64,000 nt of DNA. It comes from Flavobacteriales bacterium (GTDB taxonomy: Bacteria; Bacteroidota; Bacteroidia; Flavobacteriales_E; Vicingaceae). Position numbers and translations under genes: made by a program. The stretch's first letter is position 1; each line of letters begins with the position of its first letter. The stretch covers positions 1,249,001 to 1,313,000 of the forward strand of contig JACJZD010000001.1 in the NCBI GenBank assembly GCA_020635795.1, written 5' to 3'. The notes beneath the pieces are model-generated. The model had not been told where the DNA came from and made no database searches. It saw nothing but the letters and a program-made list of their open reading frames with translations. Positions 1-7,820 of the stretch are shown here, piece by piece.

Positions 1-268
1 TACCCAAATTGTAATAAATCTCTGGCGATAAATAATCGTCGGTAATTAAGGTGTTGTACAATTCGGCTGCTTCGGTGTATTTGCCGTTGGCATATAACTC
101 GTTGGCTTCTTTAAACTTAATGTTGGGGTTAGCAACCGAAGTAGCGAATACTGATGAACTAATTACAAATAGTAAAAGGAATACGGTAAGATGTTGGAAG
201 ACCGAAGACCGAAGACCGAAGACTGTAGACTGTGTACTGTGAACTGAATACTTTAAACTTGAACTCAT
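1..268 (-). CDS. batE: BatE-like TPR protein (partial, 3' part outside the window)
   Basis: The reading frame begins with an ATG overlapping the batD stop codon (ATGA) and runs off the left edge. About 89 residues are visible. A hydrophobic signal segment lies at residues 27-42 and ends VISSSVFA. It is followed by a start typical of a TPR (FKEANELYANGKYTEAAELY). BatE is the last gene of the Bacteroidota Bat aerotolerance operon and is an exported TPR protein thought to act with the BatA/B/C membrane complex. The 26 residues before the signal segment are encoded by a degenerate heptanucleotide array, which makes an unusually long pre-signal stretch. No later in-frame ATG is seen before the hydrophobic core. 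The BatE assignment rests on operon position plus signal peptide and TPR; the C-terminal SH3-like part is not visible. Confidence 0.82.
   Translation of the reverse strand, partial: MSSSLKYSVHSTQSTVFGLRSSVFQHLTVFLLLFVISSSVFATSVANPNIKFKEANELYANGKYTEAAELYNTLITDDYLSPEIYYNLG
194..249. repeat. Degenerate heptanucleotide array inside the start of batE
   Basis: Read on the plus strand, eight consecutive 7-mers are visible: TTGGAAG, three copies of ACCGAAG, then ACTGTAG, ACTGTGT, ACTGTGA and ACTGAAT. The array lies directly downstream of the batD stop and is translated as part of the N-terminal extension of batE. It belongs to the GAAGNNN/CTTCNNN family seen at five other places in the window. Confidence 0.8.
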
Positions 269-2070
269 AACCTTACCTCCTTCTCTATCTGGTTAATAAT
301 ATTGGCAGCTTTACCATAAATTTCTTGTTCAGAAACCGAAACTGGAGCAAAACGAGCCATTTCGCACAATTCTAAAGTAGCAATAAAATTGCTAATGGTA
401 TCTTGGCTAACGCTTACACCGTTTAGTTTTTCGGTAATGTTTTCTTTGTTTAATGCCGATAACGGAATTTTTAGCTTGTCGCTGGTATATCCAAACAAAG
501 CTTTAGAAATGTGCTCGTAAAACGCCGCTTTTTGGTTGGCATCTAAACTCTTTTTAGCAGCAGCCAAGTATTTGTTTGCCATTTTGTTGGCTTTTCGGCT
601 TCTCGAACCTATTACATCGCGTTGTGCTTCGCGTAGTTTGTTTCTAAAAATCAACACCAAAATAAACAACAAAGGCAAAATGGCTAAAGCAATGTAAAAC
701 CCTAGACTACCATAAAACGACGATTTGGCGTGGGTAACCACAATATCGTTGGTATGGATGTAACGAATGTCTTCGCCCAAAATTTGCACATCTTCTTTGT
801 TTGCTCCATTAAAAGTTACGTTGGCAGCACTACCGTCGCCTTTTTCTACCTCAATGGTAAATGGTTCGCTTTTTAAGGTTTTATACGCTTTGGTGTTTGG
901 GTCGAAATAGGTAAACTCCACTGGGTCGATGGTAAATGTACCCGCATGGCGAGGTATTAATAAATAATCGTACTCTTTTGCACCAGCAACACCGTTTGGC
1001 GATGTTTTGTAGTTATCAGCAATTTTAGGGTCGTAAGTCTCAAAATCTTTCGGGAAATCAATGGTAAAGTTTTCGATTAACGGCAAGTTACCTTTACCCG
1101 AAACTTTAATTTTTAAATTGATGGCTTCATTAGCTTTTACCTTGTTGGTAGATAAATCTGCCGTCATTTCGAACTGCCCCACTGCCCCACTAAAACTTGC
1201 TGGATTTGGTTCAGGATGTGGCAACACCTTAATTTTTATCGGCTCACTTTTAAGGTTGGCTTCTACGTTTTCTACTCGCCCAAAAAACTGGTCGAAGACC
1301 GAATTACCTCCTGAAGCTCGTCGTTGAACGATAAACTTCATTTCCAAGGGGTCAATCGTTAAAGTACCCGAACGTTGCGGAAACAATACTATTTTACGAA
1401 TGGTAGCCACGTTCCAACGGAAACCACCAAACACTTCTTGGCTCCATTGTGCTTGTCCTAAATCAATTTCTTGACTCCAAAAACCGTTTAAATCGGCATT
1501 TTTTACCAACTCGTTACCAGCAATGTTTACTTTGGTGTAAAGTTTATAGGTTGCAATAATGTGTTCGCCTTGGTAAACCGTCGTTTTTGATGCACTTGAT
1601 TTAATAAACAAATCTTTGGTAGCATCAGCTTTCGAAATGTTAATGCTTTCTTCGGGTTGGTTTTGTTGAGTTTGCTGTTGTTGTACGTTTACCCCTTTCG
1701 ATACCGATATGTTTAAACTGTTGGTGCTGTATGCTTGTCCATCAACTGCTGCAACAGCAGGTTTAATGGTAAACATCCCTTCTTTAACTGCCATTAACAC
1801 ATAACTAAACGAAATACTCGTACTCATGGCTCCGTTTACAAACGACATGCTCGTACTCTGGTTAGGACCAGACAACACTCTAAAATCGGATAAATCGGGA
1901 GCTTTAAAGTTGGTTATTTTGGCATTAGCAGTAAACTGAATTTGAAAACGGTCGCCCGTTGCAACTTCGGTATGACTGGTTGCTGCTGTAAACTTTACAT
2001 CTTGTGCAAAAGCCTTGCTACCCATTGCAAGTGCAATATAAAGGAATAGATATGTTAACAGTTTGTGCAT
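265..2070 (-). CDS. batD: BatD family aerotolerance protein
   Basis: This 601-residue protein has a signal peptide ending near KAFAQ (residue 22). A long extracytoplasmic beta-rich region of BatD type follows (oxygen-tolerance family, e.g. FTATSHTEVATGDRFQIQFT and GTLTIDPLEMKFIVQRR). One transmembrane helix lies at about 455-475, with a cytoplasmic helical tail after it. BatD is a component of the Bacteroidota Bat system, which was linked to oxygen tolerance in Bacteroides fragilis and resembles MoxR/VWA chaperone systems. It lies between batC, with a 167-bp gap holding repeats, and batE, whose ATG overlaps its stop. Length and domain order are normal for the family. The biochemical role of BatD is not established. 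Confidence 0.93.
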   Translation of the reverse strand: MHKLLTYLFLYIALAMGSKAFAQDVKFTAATSHTEVATGDRFQIQFTANAKITNFKAPDLSDFRVLSGPNQSTSMSFVNGAMSTSISFSYVLMAVKEGMFTIKPAVAAVDGQAYSTNSLNISVSKGVNVQQQQTQQNQPEESINISKADATKDLFIKSSASKTTVYQGEHIIATYKLYTKVNIAGNELVKNADLNGFWSQEIDLGQAQWSQEVFGGFRWNVATIRKIVLFPQRSGTLTIDPLEMKFIVQRRASGGNSVFDQFFGRVENVEANLKSEPIKIKVLPHPEPNPASFSGAVGQFEMTADLSTNKVKANEAINLKIKVSGKGNLPLIENFTIDFPKDFETYDPKIADNYKTSPNGVAGAKEYDYLLIPRHAGTFTIDPVEFTYFDPNTKAYKTLKSEPFTIEVEKGDGSAANVTFNGANKEDVQILGEDIRYIHTNDIVVTHAKSSFYGSLGFYIALAILPLLFILVLIFRNKLREAQRDVIGSRSRKANKMANKYLAAAKKSLDANQKAAFYEHISKALFGYTSDKLKIPLSALNKENITEKLNGVSVSQDTISNFIATLELCEMARFAPVSVSEQEIYGKAANIINQIEKEVRL

Positions 2071-2103
2071 ACGTTTTTATTCATTTTTCTATAAATCAAT
2101 TGT

Positions 2104-2187
2104 CAAATCAAACTAAGAAGATTCTTCACTTCATTTATTTTCATAAACCTAATAGATTTATGAATAAATTTTATTCAGAATGACAAG
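2104..2187. repeat. Dispersed intergenic repeat (GTCATNCTGAA type), copy 1
   Basis: The segment between batC and batD contains AAGAAGATTCTTCA at one end and TTTATTCAGAATGAC at the other. Its reverse complement begins GTCATTCTGAA and ends with GAATCTTCTTAG. A second copy with the same two ends is at 11258-11340. I know of no product. Repeats with these ends are widespread between genes in Bacteroidota genomes. Confidence 0.6.
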
Positions 2188-2200
2188 TAAATTAAATCAT

Positions 2201-2237
2201 CTTCCAACTTCCAACTTCTGTCTTCCCACTTAAAACT
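2201..2237. repeat. Heptanucleotide array directly after the batC stop
   Basis: Consecutive 7-mers CTTCCAA, CTTCCAA, CTTCTGT, CTTCCCA and CTTAAAA abut the batC stop codon. In the sense of batC (minus strand) the array reads GAAG-type heptads. It is the same family as the arrays after moxR and after the propeller gene at 34222. Confidence 0.75.
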
Positions 2238-2975
2238 TTACCAATCTTTTTCAATATTAAGTTTTTGTCCGTTTTCTTTTTTCTTTTTCAGTTTTGCTTG
2301 AACTTTTTTCTCTTGGTTGTTCAGCGCATCTAACATTTGTTGTGCTTGTTGTTTCGACAGCTGGTTAGGTTGTGGCTGCTGCTCTTTGTCTTTTTCGCCA
2401 TCTTTTTTCTCGTCCGACTTATCTTTATTGTCCTGGTCTTTCTTTTCGTCGTTTTTGTCTTTATCCTTATTTTGTTCGTCTTTCTTATCCTGATCCTTTT
2501 TATCGTCCTGTTTGTCTTTGTCTTTATCTTTATTTTCTTGCTCCTGTTGTTGCTGAAGCATTTTTTTAGCATACGCTAAATTGTAACGGGTTTCGTTATC
2601 GTTTGGATTCAATTTTAACGATTGCTTGTAAGCATTAACGCTTTCTTGGTATTTTTCGGCTTGCAACAAGGAGTTTCCTAAATTATGGTAAGCACTGGCT
2701 TTCATTTCCTTATCGGTAGATTTTTCGGCTATTTTTTGGAATTGTTGAGCAGCTTCGGCAAACTTTTTTTGTTTGTAATAGGCATCGCCCAAGTTAAATT
2801 CAGCTTTCGCCGATTGGTTATTTTTTTCTAAGGCTTTTAAATAGTTTTCCTCTGCTCCAACAAAATCTTCTTTTTCGTACAGGTTATTTCCTTTACGGAT
2901 GTAATTCCTATCTTCTTGACTAACTCCTAGAAAATAAGACAACAACAATACTATGGTTAAACAATACTTGATCAT
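2238..2975 (-). CDS. batC: BatC TPR protein with charged linker
   Basis: This 245-residue exported protein has a signal peptide over residues 1-19. Tandem TPR motifs occupy about 22-140 (NLGDAYYKQKKFAEAAQQF; YHNLGNSLLQAEKYQESVNAY). A strongly charged Lys/Asp/Glu/Gln segment spans about 142-205, followed by a short basic C-terminal helix. BatC is the periplasmic TPR partner of BatA and BatB in the Bat complex. Its start overlaps the end of batB by 4 nt, so translation is probably coupled. The charged linker is low complexity, and its antisense strand gives long spurious frames of hydrophobic residues that should be ignored. The assignment is supported by TPR content and operon position. Confidence 0.92.
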   Translation of the reverse strand: MIKYCLTIVLLLSYFLGVSQEDRNYIRKGNNLYEKEDFVGAEENYLKALEKNNQSAKAEFNLGDAYYKQKKFAEAAQQFQKIAEKSTDKEMKASAYHNLGNSLLQAEKYQESVNAYKQSLKLNPNDNETRYNLAYAKKMLQQQQEQENKDKDKDKQDDKKDQDKKDEQNKDKDKNDEKKDQDNKDKSDEKKDGEKDKEQQPQPNQLSKQQAQQMLDALNNQEKKVQAKLKKKKENGQKLNIEKDW

Positions 2976-4015
2976 TTTTTTACTTCAAACAAATTAACAC
3001 CATCTAATTTTCCACTTCTACGGGTAGAAATAAAGAACTCTACGAGTAATAATACCAAGGCTATGATTAAGAAAATCTGAAAACGACTTTCGTAATTTTT
3101 AAACACCTTGCTATCAAATTCTTTTTTCTCCATTTTACCAATTTCATTCATGATAATACCCAAACCAGCATTGGCATTGGTAGCTCTAACGTAAGTACCA
3201 TTACCAGCTGTAGCAATTTGCTTCAACATGGTTTCATCCAATTTAGACACCACCGAGTTACCACTGTTGTCGGTTCTAAAACCCACTTGTTTACCACCTT
3301 TGTAAATTGGTAAAGGTGCCCCTTGCTCCGATCCCATACCAATGGTATGTACCGAAACATCCATTTCTACTGCGTTTTGAGCTGCTTGAACAGCATCGTC
3401 TTCGTGGTTTTCACCATCGGTAATCACAATAATGGCCTTACTGGTAGTTGTTTCAAAATCAAACGATTCCATAGCCAAATCAATAGCCGAACCAATTGCT
3501 GTACCTTGTGTAGGCACAATATCAGTACCAATGGTTTCTAAAAACAACTTGGCTGATGAATAATCAGTAGTTATGGGCAATTGTACAAACGATTCGCCTG
3601 CAAAAACAATAATTCCCAAACGGTCATTTTGTAATTTCTCAATCAATTGGTAAATGGCTCTTTTAGCACGTTCCAAACGGTTTGGTGATAAATCTTCCGC
3701 CAACATACTGTTACTTACGTCTAAAGCAATCATCAAATCCACCCCTTCTTTCTTAGCTTCTTCCATAGTTGTACCATATTGTAAATTGGCTAAACCCAAC
3801 AATAAAAACAAAAACGCCAACGACAACAACACAAACTTAACAACAGGCAATTTGAACGATACATTTGGCATCAGGCGCTTAATGACCGTTTTATTGGCAA
3901 ATTGTTTCAAGCGTTTATTTTTCCATCGCTGTATAAAAATAAACACGAGTAGCATTAGCGGTATTACAGCTAACATCGCCCACAAGTAAATGGTATGTTC
4001 GAATCTAAACAACAC
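2972..4015 (-). CDS. batB: BatB, VWA-domain membrane protein
   Basis: This 347-residue membrane protein has N-terminal transmembrane helices at about 8-28 and 58-77. A von Willebrand factor A domain with an intact metal-ion-dependent adhesion site motif (DVSNSM, residues 99-104) follows, and a C-terminal helix lies near 314-332. It is an inner-membrane component of the Bat complex together with BatA, which is a close paralogue. It overlaps batA by 11 nt at its start and batC by 4 nt at its end. Family, length and gene order are typical. The contribution of the MIDAS metal site to function is inferred from the family. Confidence 0.94.
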   Translation of the reverse strand: MLFRFEHTIYLWAMLAVIPLMLLVFIFIQRWKNKRLKQFANKTVIKRLMPNVSFKLPVVKFVLLSLAFLFLLLGLANLQYGTTMEEAKKEGVDLMIALDVSNSMLAEDLSPNRLERAKRAIYQLIEKLQNDRLGIIVFAGESFVQLPITTDYSSAKLFLETIGTDIVPTQGTAIGSAIDLAMESFDFETTTSKAIIVITDGENHEDDAVQAAQNAVEMDVSVHTIGMGSEQGAPLPIYKGGKQVGFRTDNSGNSVVSKLDETMLKQIATAGNGTYVRATNANAGLGIIMNEIGKMEKKEFDSKVFKNYESRFQIFLIIALVLLLVEFFISTRRSGKLDGVNLFEVKK

Positions 4016-5003
4016 TTTTAAATACGGTATTTTTTAATAAAAATTCTAACAACAAAACAACGGCTGCCAATAAAGCAAAAGGCCAAAAATGTTCTGATTT
4101 TTTTCTGTAATCGGTTACGTTAATTTTTGATTTTTCCAACTTATCAATTTCTTGATAAATGCTTTCCAACTTACTTTTATTTAATGCTCTAAAATATTGT
4201 CCATCAGCCATTTTAGATATTTCATTTAAAGTCTTTTCATCAATACGAACAGGTACGTCTTGGTACACAGTTCTACCAAATTGATCTTGGTAAGGTGTAG
4301 GTGCTGTTCCGTTTGTTCCTACCCCAATGGTGTACACTCTGATTCCAAATTCACGAGCAATTTCGGCAGCCGTAACAGGTGGTATAGAACCTGCATTGTT
4401 TACCCCATCGGTTAACAAAATCACTACCTTACTTTTTGCTTCGCTGTCTTTTAAACGATTAACAGCCGTTGCCAATCCCATACCTACTGCTGTTCCATCT
4501 TCTATCATGCCGTTTTTCACATCCTTAAACAAATTCAGCAACACATCGTGGTCGGTAGTTAGAGGACATTGCGTAAAACTTTCGCCAGCATAAATCACCA
4601 AACCTATTCTGTCATATGGTCGTTCCGAAATAAATTTCATCGCTACATCTTTTGATGCTTCTAAACGGTTTGGCTTAAAATCTTCTGCCAACATACTCCC
4701 CGAAATATCCATGGCAATAACAATATCAATACCTACGGTAGTAACATCTTGCCAACTCGAGGAGGTTTGCGGACGAGCTATAGCAAAAACCAACGCTGCT
4801 AATCCTAACATTCTTAACAAAATGATGGTGTGTCTGAAATACGGAAACTTGGTTTTACCAAAACTAGAAACAGACGAAATTTTAAATGTTCCTTGTAATT
4901 TTTTATTTCTAAAAATGTAATACGCCAACATTAGTGGTAATACCAACAATAGCCAGAAATATTCAGGGTTTTGAAATGATATGTCGTTCCAATACGCTAA
5001 CAT
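4005..5003 (-). CDS. batA: BatA, VWA-domain membrane protein
   Basis: This 332-residue protein has two N-terminal membrane helices (about 14-30 and 57-76). A VWA domain with MIDAS motif DISGSM (residues 99-104) follows, and one helix lies near the C-terminus (WPFALLAAVVLLLEFLL). It is a paralogue of the adjacent BatB and part of the MoxR-associated Bat membrane complex. Its start touches the stop codon of the upstream membrane-protein gene at 5003, and its end overlaps batB, so the genes look like one transcription unit with coupled translation. No residue of the MIDAS motif is missing. Confidence 0.94.
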   Translation of the reverse strand: MLAYWNDISFQNPEYFWLLLVLPLMLAYYIFRNKKLQGTFKISSVSSFGKTKFPYFRHTIILLRMLGLAALVFAIARPQTSSSWQDVTTVGIDIVIAMDISGSMLAEDFKPNRLEASKDVAMKFISERPYDRIGLVIYAGESFTQCPLTTDHDVLLNLFKDVKNGMIEDGTAVGMGLATAVNRLKDSEAKSKVVILLTDGVNNAGSIPPVTAAEIAREFGIRVYTIGVGTNGTAPTPYQDQFGRTVYQDVPVRIDEKTLNEISKMADGQYFRALNKSKLESIYQEIDKLEKSKINVTDYRKKSEHFWPFALLAAVVLLLEFLLKNTVFKSVV

Positions 5004-5946
5004 TAGTTAATTACTTGTTCCTCTATTTTGGTGCTTTGTACAAACGCAATAGCATTGGTTAAACTTTGTTCGTTTTCTTGAGGTAATGGTTGCTCTTTGG
5101 CAAATTTCACTAAATCAGCCAAGGTTAAGGTTTGTGTTAATTTATTGGTCATCTCAGGCGTAATTTGTTGTAAACGTAAGCCGTGCATAATCTCTGCCGT
5201 AGTTTCTTCTAACGCATTAACCTGATAACGATGCTCAATGTACTCTCTTAATATTTCTGAAATGTGTGAGTGGTACAATTTCACCTTTCCGCTCTGCCAC
5301 AATTTTTCTTGTCCAAGTTTTTCTAGTTTCTCCAAAGTAATAATGTGATAAGGAATAACAGGAACAACTTCTTCAACAACTTCTTTTGGTTTTCTGTTTT
5401 TCAAGTAACGAATCAATACCACAATAGCAATAGCTAACACCAATATGGCAGCCATCCACCACCAATTTTCTTTCAGCCAATCGATAAACGAAAATGGCTC
5501 TGAAATGGGTTGTTTAATATCAAATATTCCTTGTGCAGTATCTACTTCAAGCGTATTGACTTCCAATAAAAAAGCTTCGGTCTCAACCGTATCATTGTTT
5601 ACCACAAACTGAAACGGTGGTATTACATAATAACCCGAATCAAAAGAAGTTAAAATGATGGTTTGCTGTTGATACACTTGATAAGGGTCATCTTTATCAG
5701 GAACAACAGTATCAATTTTTGATTTGCTTACAACCTCTACAAACTCGTTAATGGTATCGTAAACAGTTGGAAAAGCAATGGTTATGCTGCCCAAATCTCT
5801 ACGGTAATCAATTTTAATGTTCACTTTTACTTGCTCACCAATTAAAATTGATGAAGTATCTGCTTTCGCTTCCACCTTGTATTGTTGAGCATTTGCTTGA
5901 AAGCTAAAGGCTAGTAGAAGCAATATGTAGAGTAATCGTTTCATTT
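5003..5946 (-). CDS. Bat-operon membrane protein of unknown function
   Basis: An upstream GTG gives a longer frame, but the ATG at 5944-5942 starts the signal peptide MKRLLYILLLLAFSFQANAQ and is preferred. The mature part has a beta-rich periplasmic domain (about 22-150), one transmembrane helix (WWMAAILVLAIAIVVLIRYL) and a helical cytoplasmic domain with HISEILREYIEHRY. Proteins of this layout regularly sit between the DUF58 gene and batA in Bacteroidota. The layout resembles BatD (beta-rich exported part, one helix, helical tail), so a related scaffolding role is possible but unproven. It directly abuts batA. Confidence 0.85.
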
Positions 5947-5999
5947 TCAAATTGAACGCTGATGACACTGATTTATATGATTATTAATGATAATTTATT

Positions 6000-6398
6000 T
6001 TATGATTCTTTATAGTTTTTAATATTTGAAAATACTTTCCTTTTAAATTCAGGTTCTTTGCCAAAATTAAGCAACAACCCCACTTCTATTTCACTCGCTT
6101 TTAGATAATTAATAAGCTGAAATTCATGTTCCTCACAAAGTGATTCTGTAGCTTTCAACTCAACAATTACTTTATTGTTAATTACTAAATCTGCATAATA
6201 CACACCTACTTCTACTTCATCATAAAAAACTTTAATCTGTTTTTGAGATACAACTTCAAATCCTTCTTTCTTTAATTCAATAATCATCGCATTTTCATAA
6301 ACTTTTTCTAAAAACCCATACCCAAGTGTATTATATACTTTATAGTATATTTTTATTAATTCTTTTGTTAATTCGCTATGTAAATAATTATCATACAT
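6000..6398 (-). CDS. GxxExxY family protein
   Basis: This 132-residue protein carries the signature GFLEKVY (GxxExxY) near residue 28. A PD-(D/E)XK-like pattern follows (YYADLVINNKVIVELKA), which is why this family is often regarded as nuclease-like. The function is unknown. It interrupts the otherwise conserved order DUF58 gene - membrane protein - batA, with about 54-55 nt of intergenic sequence on each side. Genes of this family are sporadic, are often found in variable regions and are frequently associated with small repeats. It is likely a late insertion that the operon tolerates. No signal peptide is seen. Confidence 0.85.
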   Translation of the reverse strand: MYDNYLHSELTKELIKIYYKVYNTLGYGFLEKVYENAMIIELKKEGFEVVSQKQIKVFYDEVEVGVYYADLVINNKVIVELKATESLCEEHEFQLINYLKASEIEVGLLLNFGKEPEFKRKVFSNIKNYKES

Positions 6399-6453
6399 GA
6401 TTATTATCTTTTTTTATCATAGTAATCAGCGTTATCTGCGTTCCAATGTTCAT

Positions 6454-7410
6454 TTATTTTGCTCCTCTCCGTTTAAACAAGTTCATCAATGGTTTAATAT
6501 AATTTGCTTCTGTTGCTATTTCTGCATTATCAACCCCAGAACGTCTAAACGTATTTTTCAATTTATCTTTTCGTTTTAATGCTGCTGCTTTGTAATGGAT
6601 TTGAACATCTTTGTTGGATGAGTTCACCCATTTTAACTGATTGGTTTCTGCATCTATCAATGGTATTAGTCCTAAACTAGGCAAATCCTCTTCAGCTTTA
6701 TCGTAAATGTGTAGAGCGATTAAATCGTGTTTTTTGTTAGCAATTTTTAAGGCGTCTTCGTAATTTTTTTCATCAACAAAATCGGAAATTAAAAACGATG
6801 TGCTACGCTTCTTAATCACGTTGGTAAAATATTTCAACGCTAAACCAATATCTGTTCCTTTACTTTGAGGTTGAAAATCCAACAAATCTCTAATAATCAT
6901 TAAAATATGGCTCTTCCCTTTTTTTGGTGGTATAAACTTTTCGATAATATCTGAAAAGAAAATAACCCCCACCTTATCGTTGTTTTGAATAGCAGAAAAT
7001 GCTAGAACTGCACAAATCTCGGTAGCCAACTCTTGTTTACTTTTTTCTTGTGTACCAAACTCTTTAGAACCACTCACATCCACCAACAACATTACGGTCA
7101 TTTCACGTTCTTCTTCAAACACTTTAATATATGGATGTCCAAAACGAGCGGTTACATTCCAATCAATGGTTCTAATTTCATCGCCGTGTTGATACTCTCT
7201 AACTTCACTAAACGCCATACCTCTACCCTTAAAAGCTGAATGGTATTCGCCAGAGAAAATTTGATTGCTCAACCCCCTGGTTTTAATCTCAATCTTTCGT
7301 ACTTTTTTTAGAAGCTCAGAAGTTGAGCTTGAGCTAGAAGACCGATGACCGAAGTCAGAAGTTTCCGCTTGAGTAAAACCTTTGGATATAGAAGACTTGT
7401 TAGTTTTCAT
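6454..7410 (-). CDS. DUF58 domain protein of the Bat operon
   Basis: This 318-residue protein has the DUF58 core YQHGDEIRTIDWNVTARFG followed by a VWA-like region (VMLLVDVSGS). DUF58 proteins accompany MoxR ATPases and Bat proteins. The conserved part begins at LLKKVRKIEIKTRGLSNQ, near residue 33. The preceding Ser-rich residues appear to be an extra N-terminal extension, partly encoded by a heptanucleotide array at 7334-7361. The ATG overlaps the stop of the four-helix-bundle gene (ATGA). The start could be questioned because of the extension, but no better in-frame ATG lies immediately before the conserved part. Confidence 0.92.
   Translation of the reverse strand: MKTNKSSISKGFTQAETSDFGHRSSSSSSTSELLKKVRKIEIKTRGLSNQIFSGEYHSAFKGRGMAFSEVREYQHGDEIRTIDWNVTARFGHPYIKVFEEEREMTVMLLVDVSGSKEFGTQEKSKQELATEICAVLAFSAIQNNDKVGVIFFSDIIEKFIPPKKGKSHILMIIRDLLDFQPQSKGTDIGLALKYFTNVIKKRSTSFLISDFVDEKNYEDALKIANKKHDLIALHIYDKAEEDLPSLGLIPLIDAETNQLKWVNSSNKDVQIHYKAAALKRKDKLKNTFRRSGVDNAEIATEANYIKPLMNLFKRRGAK
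7334..7361. repeat. Heptanucleotide array within the DUF58 gene start
   Basis: Four consecutive 7-mers (CTAGAAG, ACCGATG, ACCGAAG, TCAGAAG on the plus strand) lie inside the first 30 codons of the DUF58 gene. They encode part of a Ser-rich extension ahead of the conserved domain. It is the same family as the array at 194-249, including the shared unit ACCGAAG. Confidence 0.7.
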
Positions 7411-7766
7411 TGAATTTTCTTTTTAAACGCCGTCATCATGTTCATTAGGCTAAAAGCATCTTCATAAAATTGATTGAATTCTAATTCAGAAATATATTGT
7501 CGTCTTGAAGCTTTATGCAAACAGGTTACAACTTCAGCTAAGAAGCGAATAGCGTAACCCATAAACTTTTTAAACTCTAGAGTTGATTGTCCAATTGAAC
7601 CTTCAGAAATATTTAAAGCAACAGAATCGGCAGCTCTTCTAATTTGTGAAGATAAATTGTATAATTCGGAAGCCGGGAATTTTTTAGATAAGGAATCTAT
7701 TCCTTCACCAAAATCCATAGCTTTTTGCCAAATAATCAATTTTTCGAATTTAAATCCTTTCTCCAT
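7407..7766 (-). CDS. Four-helix-bundle protein (23S rRNA intervening-sequence type)
   Basis: This 119-residue all-helical protein carries the family pattern FEKLIIWQKAMDF, then IRRAADSVALNISEGS and FKKFMGYAIRFLAEV. The family was first described from intervening sequences in bacterial 23S rRNA genes, but in Bacteroidota it is scattered as single genes; the function is unknown. Here it lies between moxR and the DUF58 gene, with its stop overlapping the DUF58 start. It is thus the second small sporadic gene, after the GxxExxY gene, inserted into the Bat operon. No catalytic residues are evident. Confidence 0.88.
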   Translation of the reverse strand: MEKGFKFEKLIIWQKAMDFGEGIDSLSKKFPASELYNLSSQIRRAADSVALNISEGSIGQSTLEFKKFMGYAIRFLAEVVTCLHKASRRQYISELEFNQFYEDAFSLMNMMTAFKKKIQ

Positions 7767-7783
7767 TTGATAAACTTATTCTA

Positions 7784-7820
7784 CTTCTGTCTTCCCACTT
7801 CCCACTTCTATCTTCCTACT
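7784..7820. repeat. Heptanucleotide array directly after the moxR stop
   Basis: Consecutive 7-mers CTTCTGT, CTTCCCA, CTTCCCA, CTTCTAT and CTTCCTA end at the stop codon of moxR (7821-7823). In the sense of moxR the array reads as GAAG heptads following the stop. It fills most of the 54-nt gap before the four-helix-bundle gene. Confidence 0.75.

Noticed and set aside
2330..2579. Long frames on both strands over the batC charged linker
   Set aside because: They arise from the low-complexity Lys/Asp codons of batC and encode implausible Phe/Leu/Val-rich or Lys/Thr-rich peptides.
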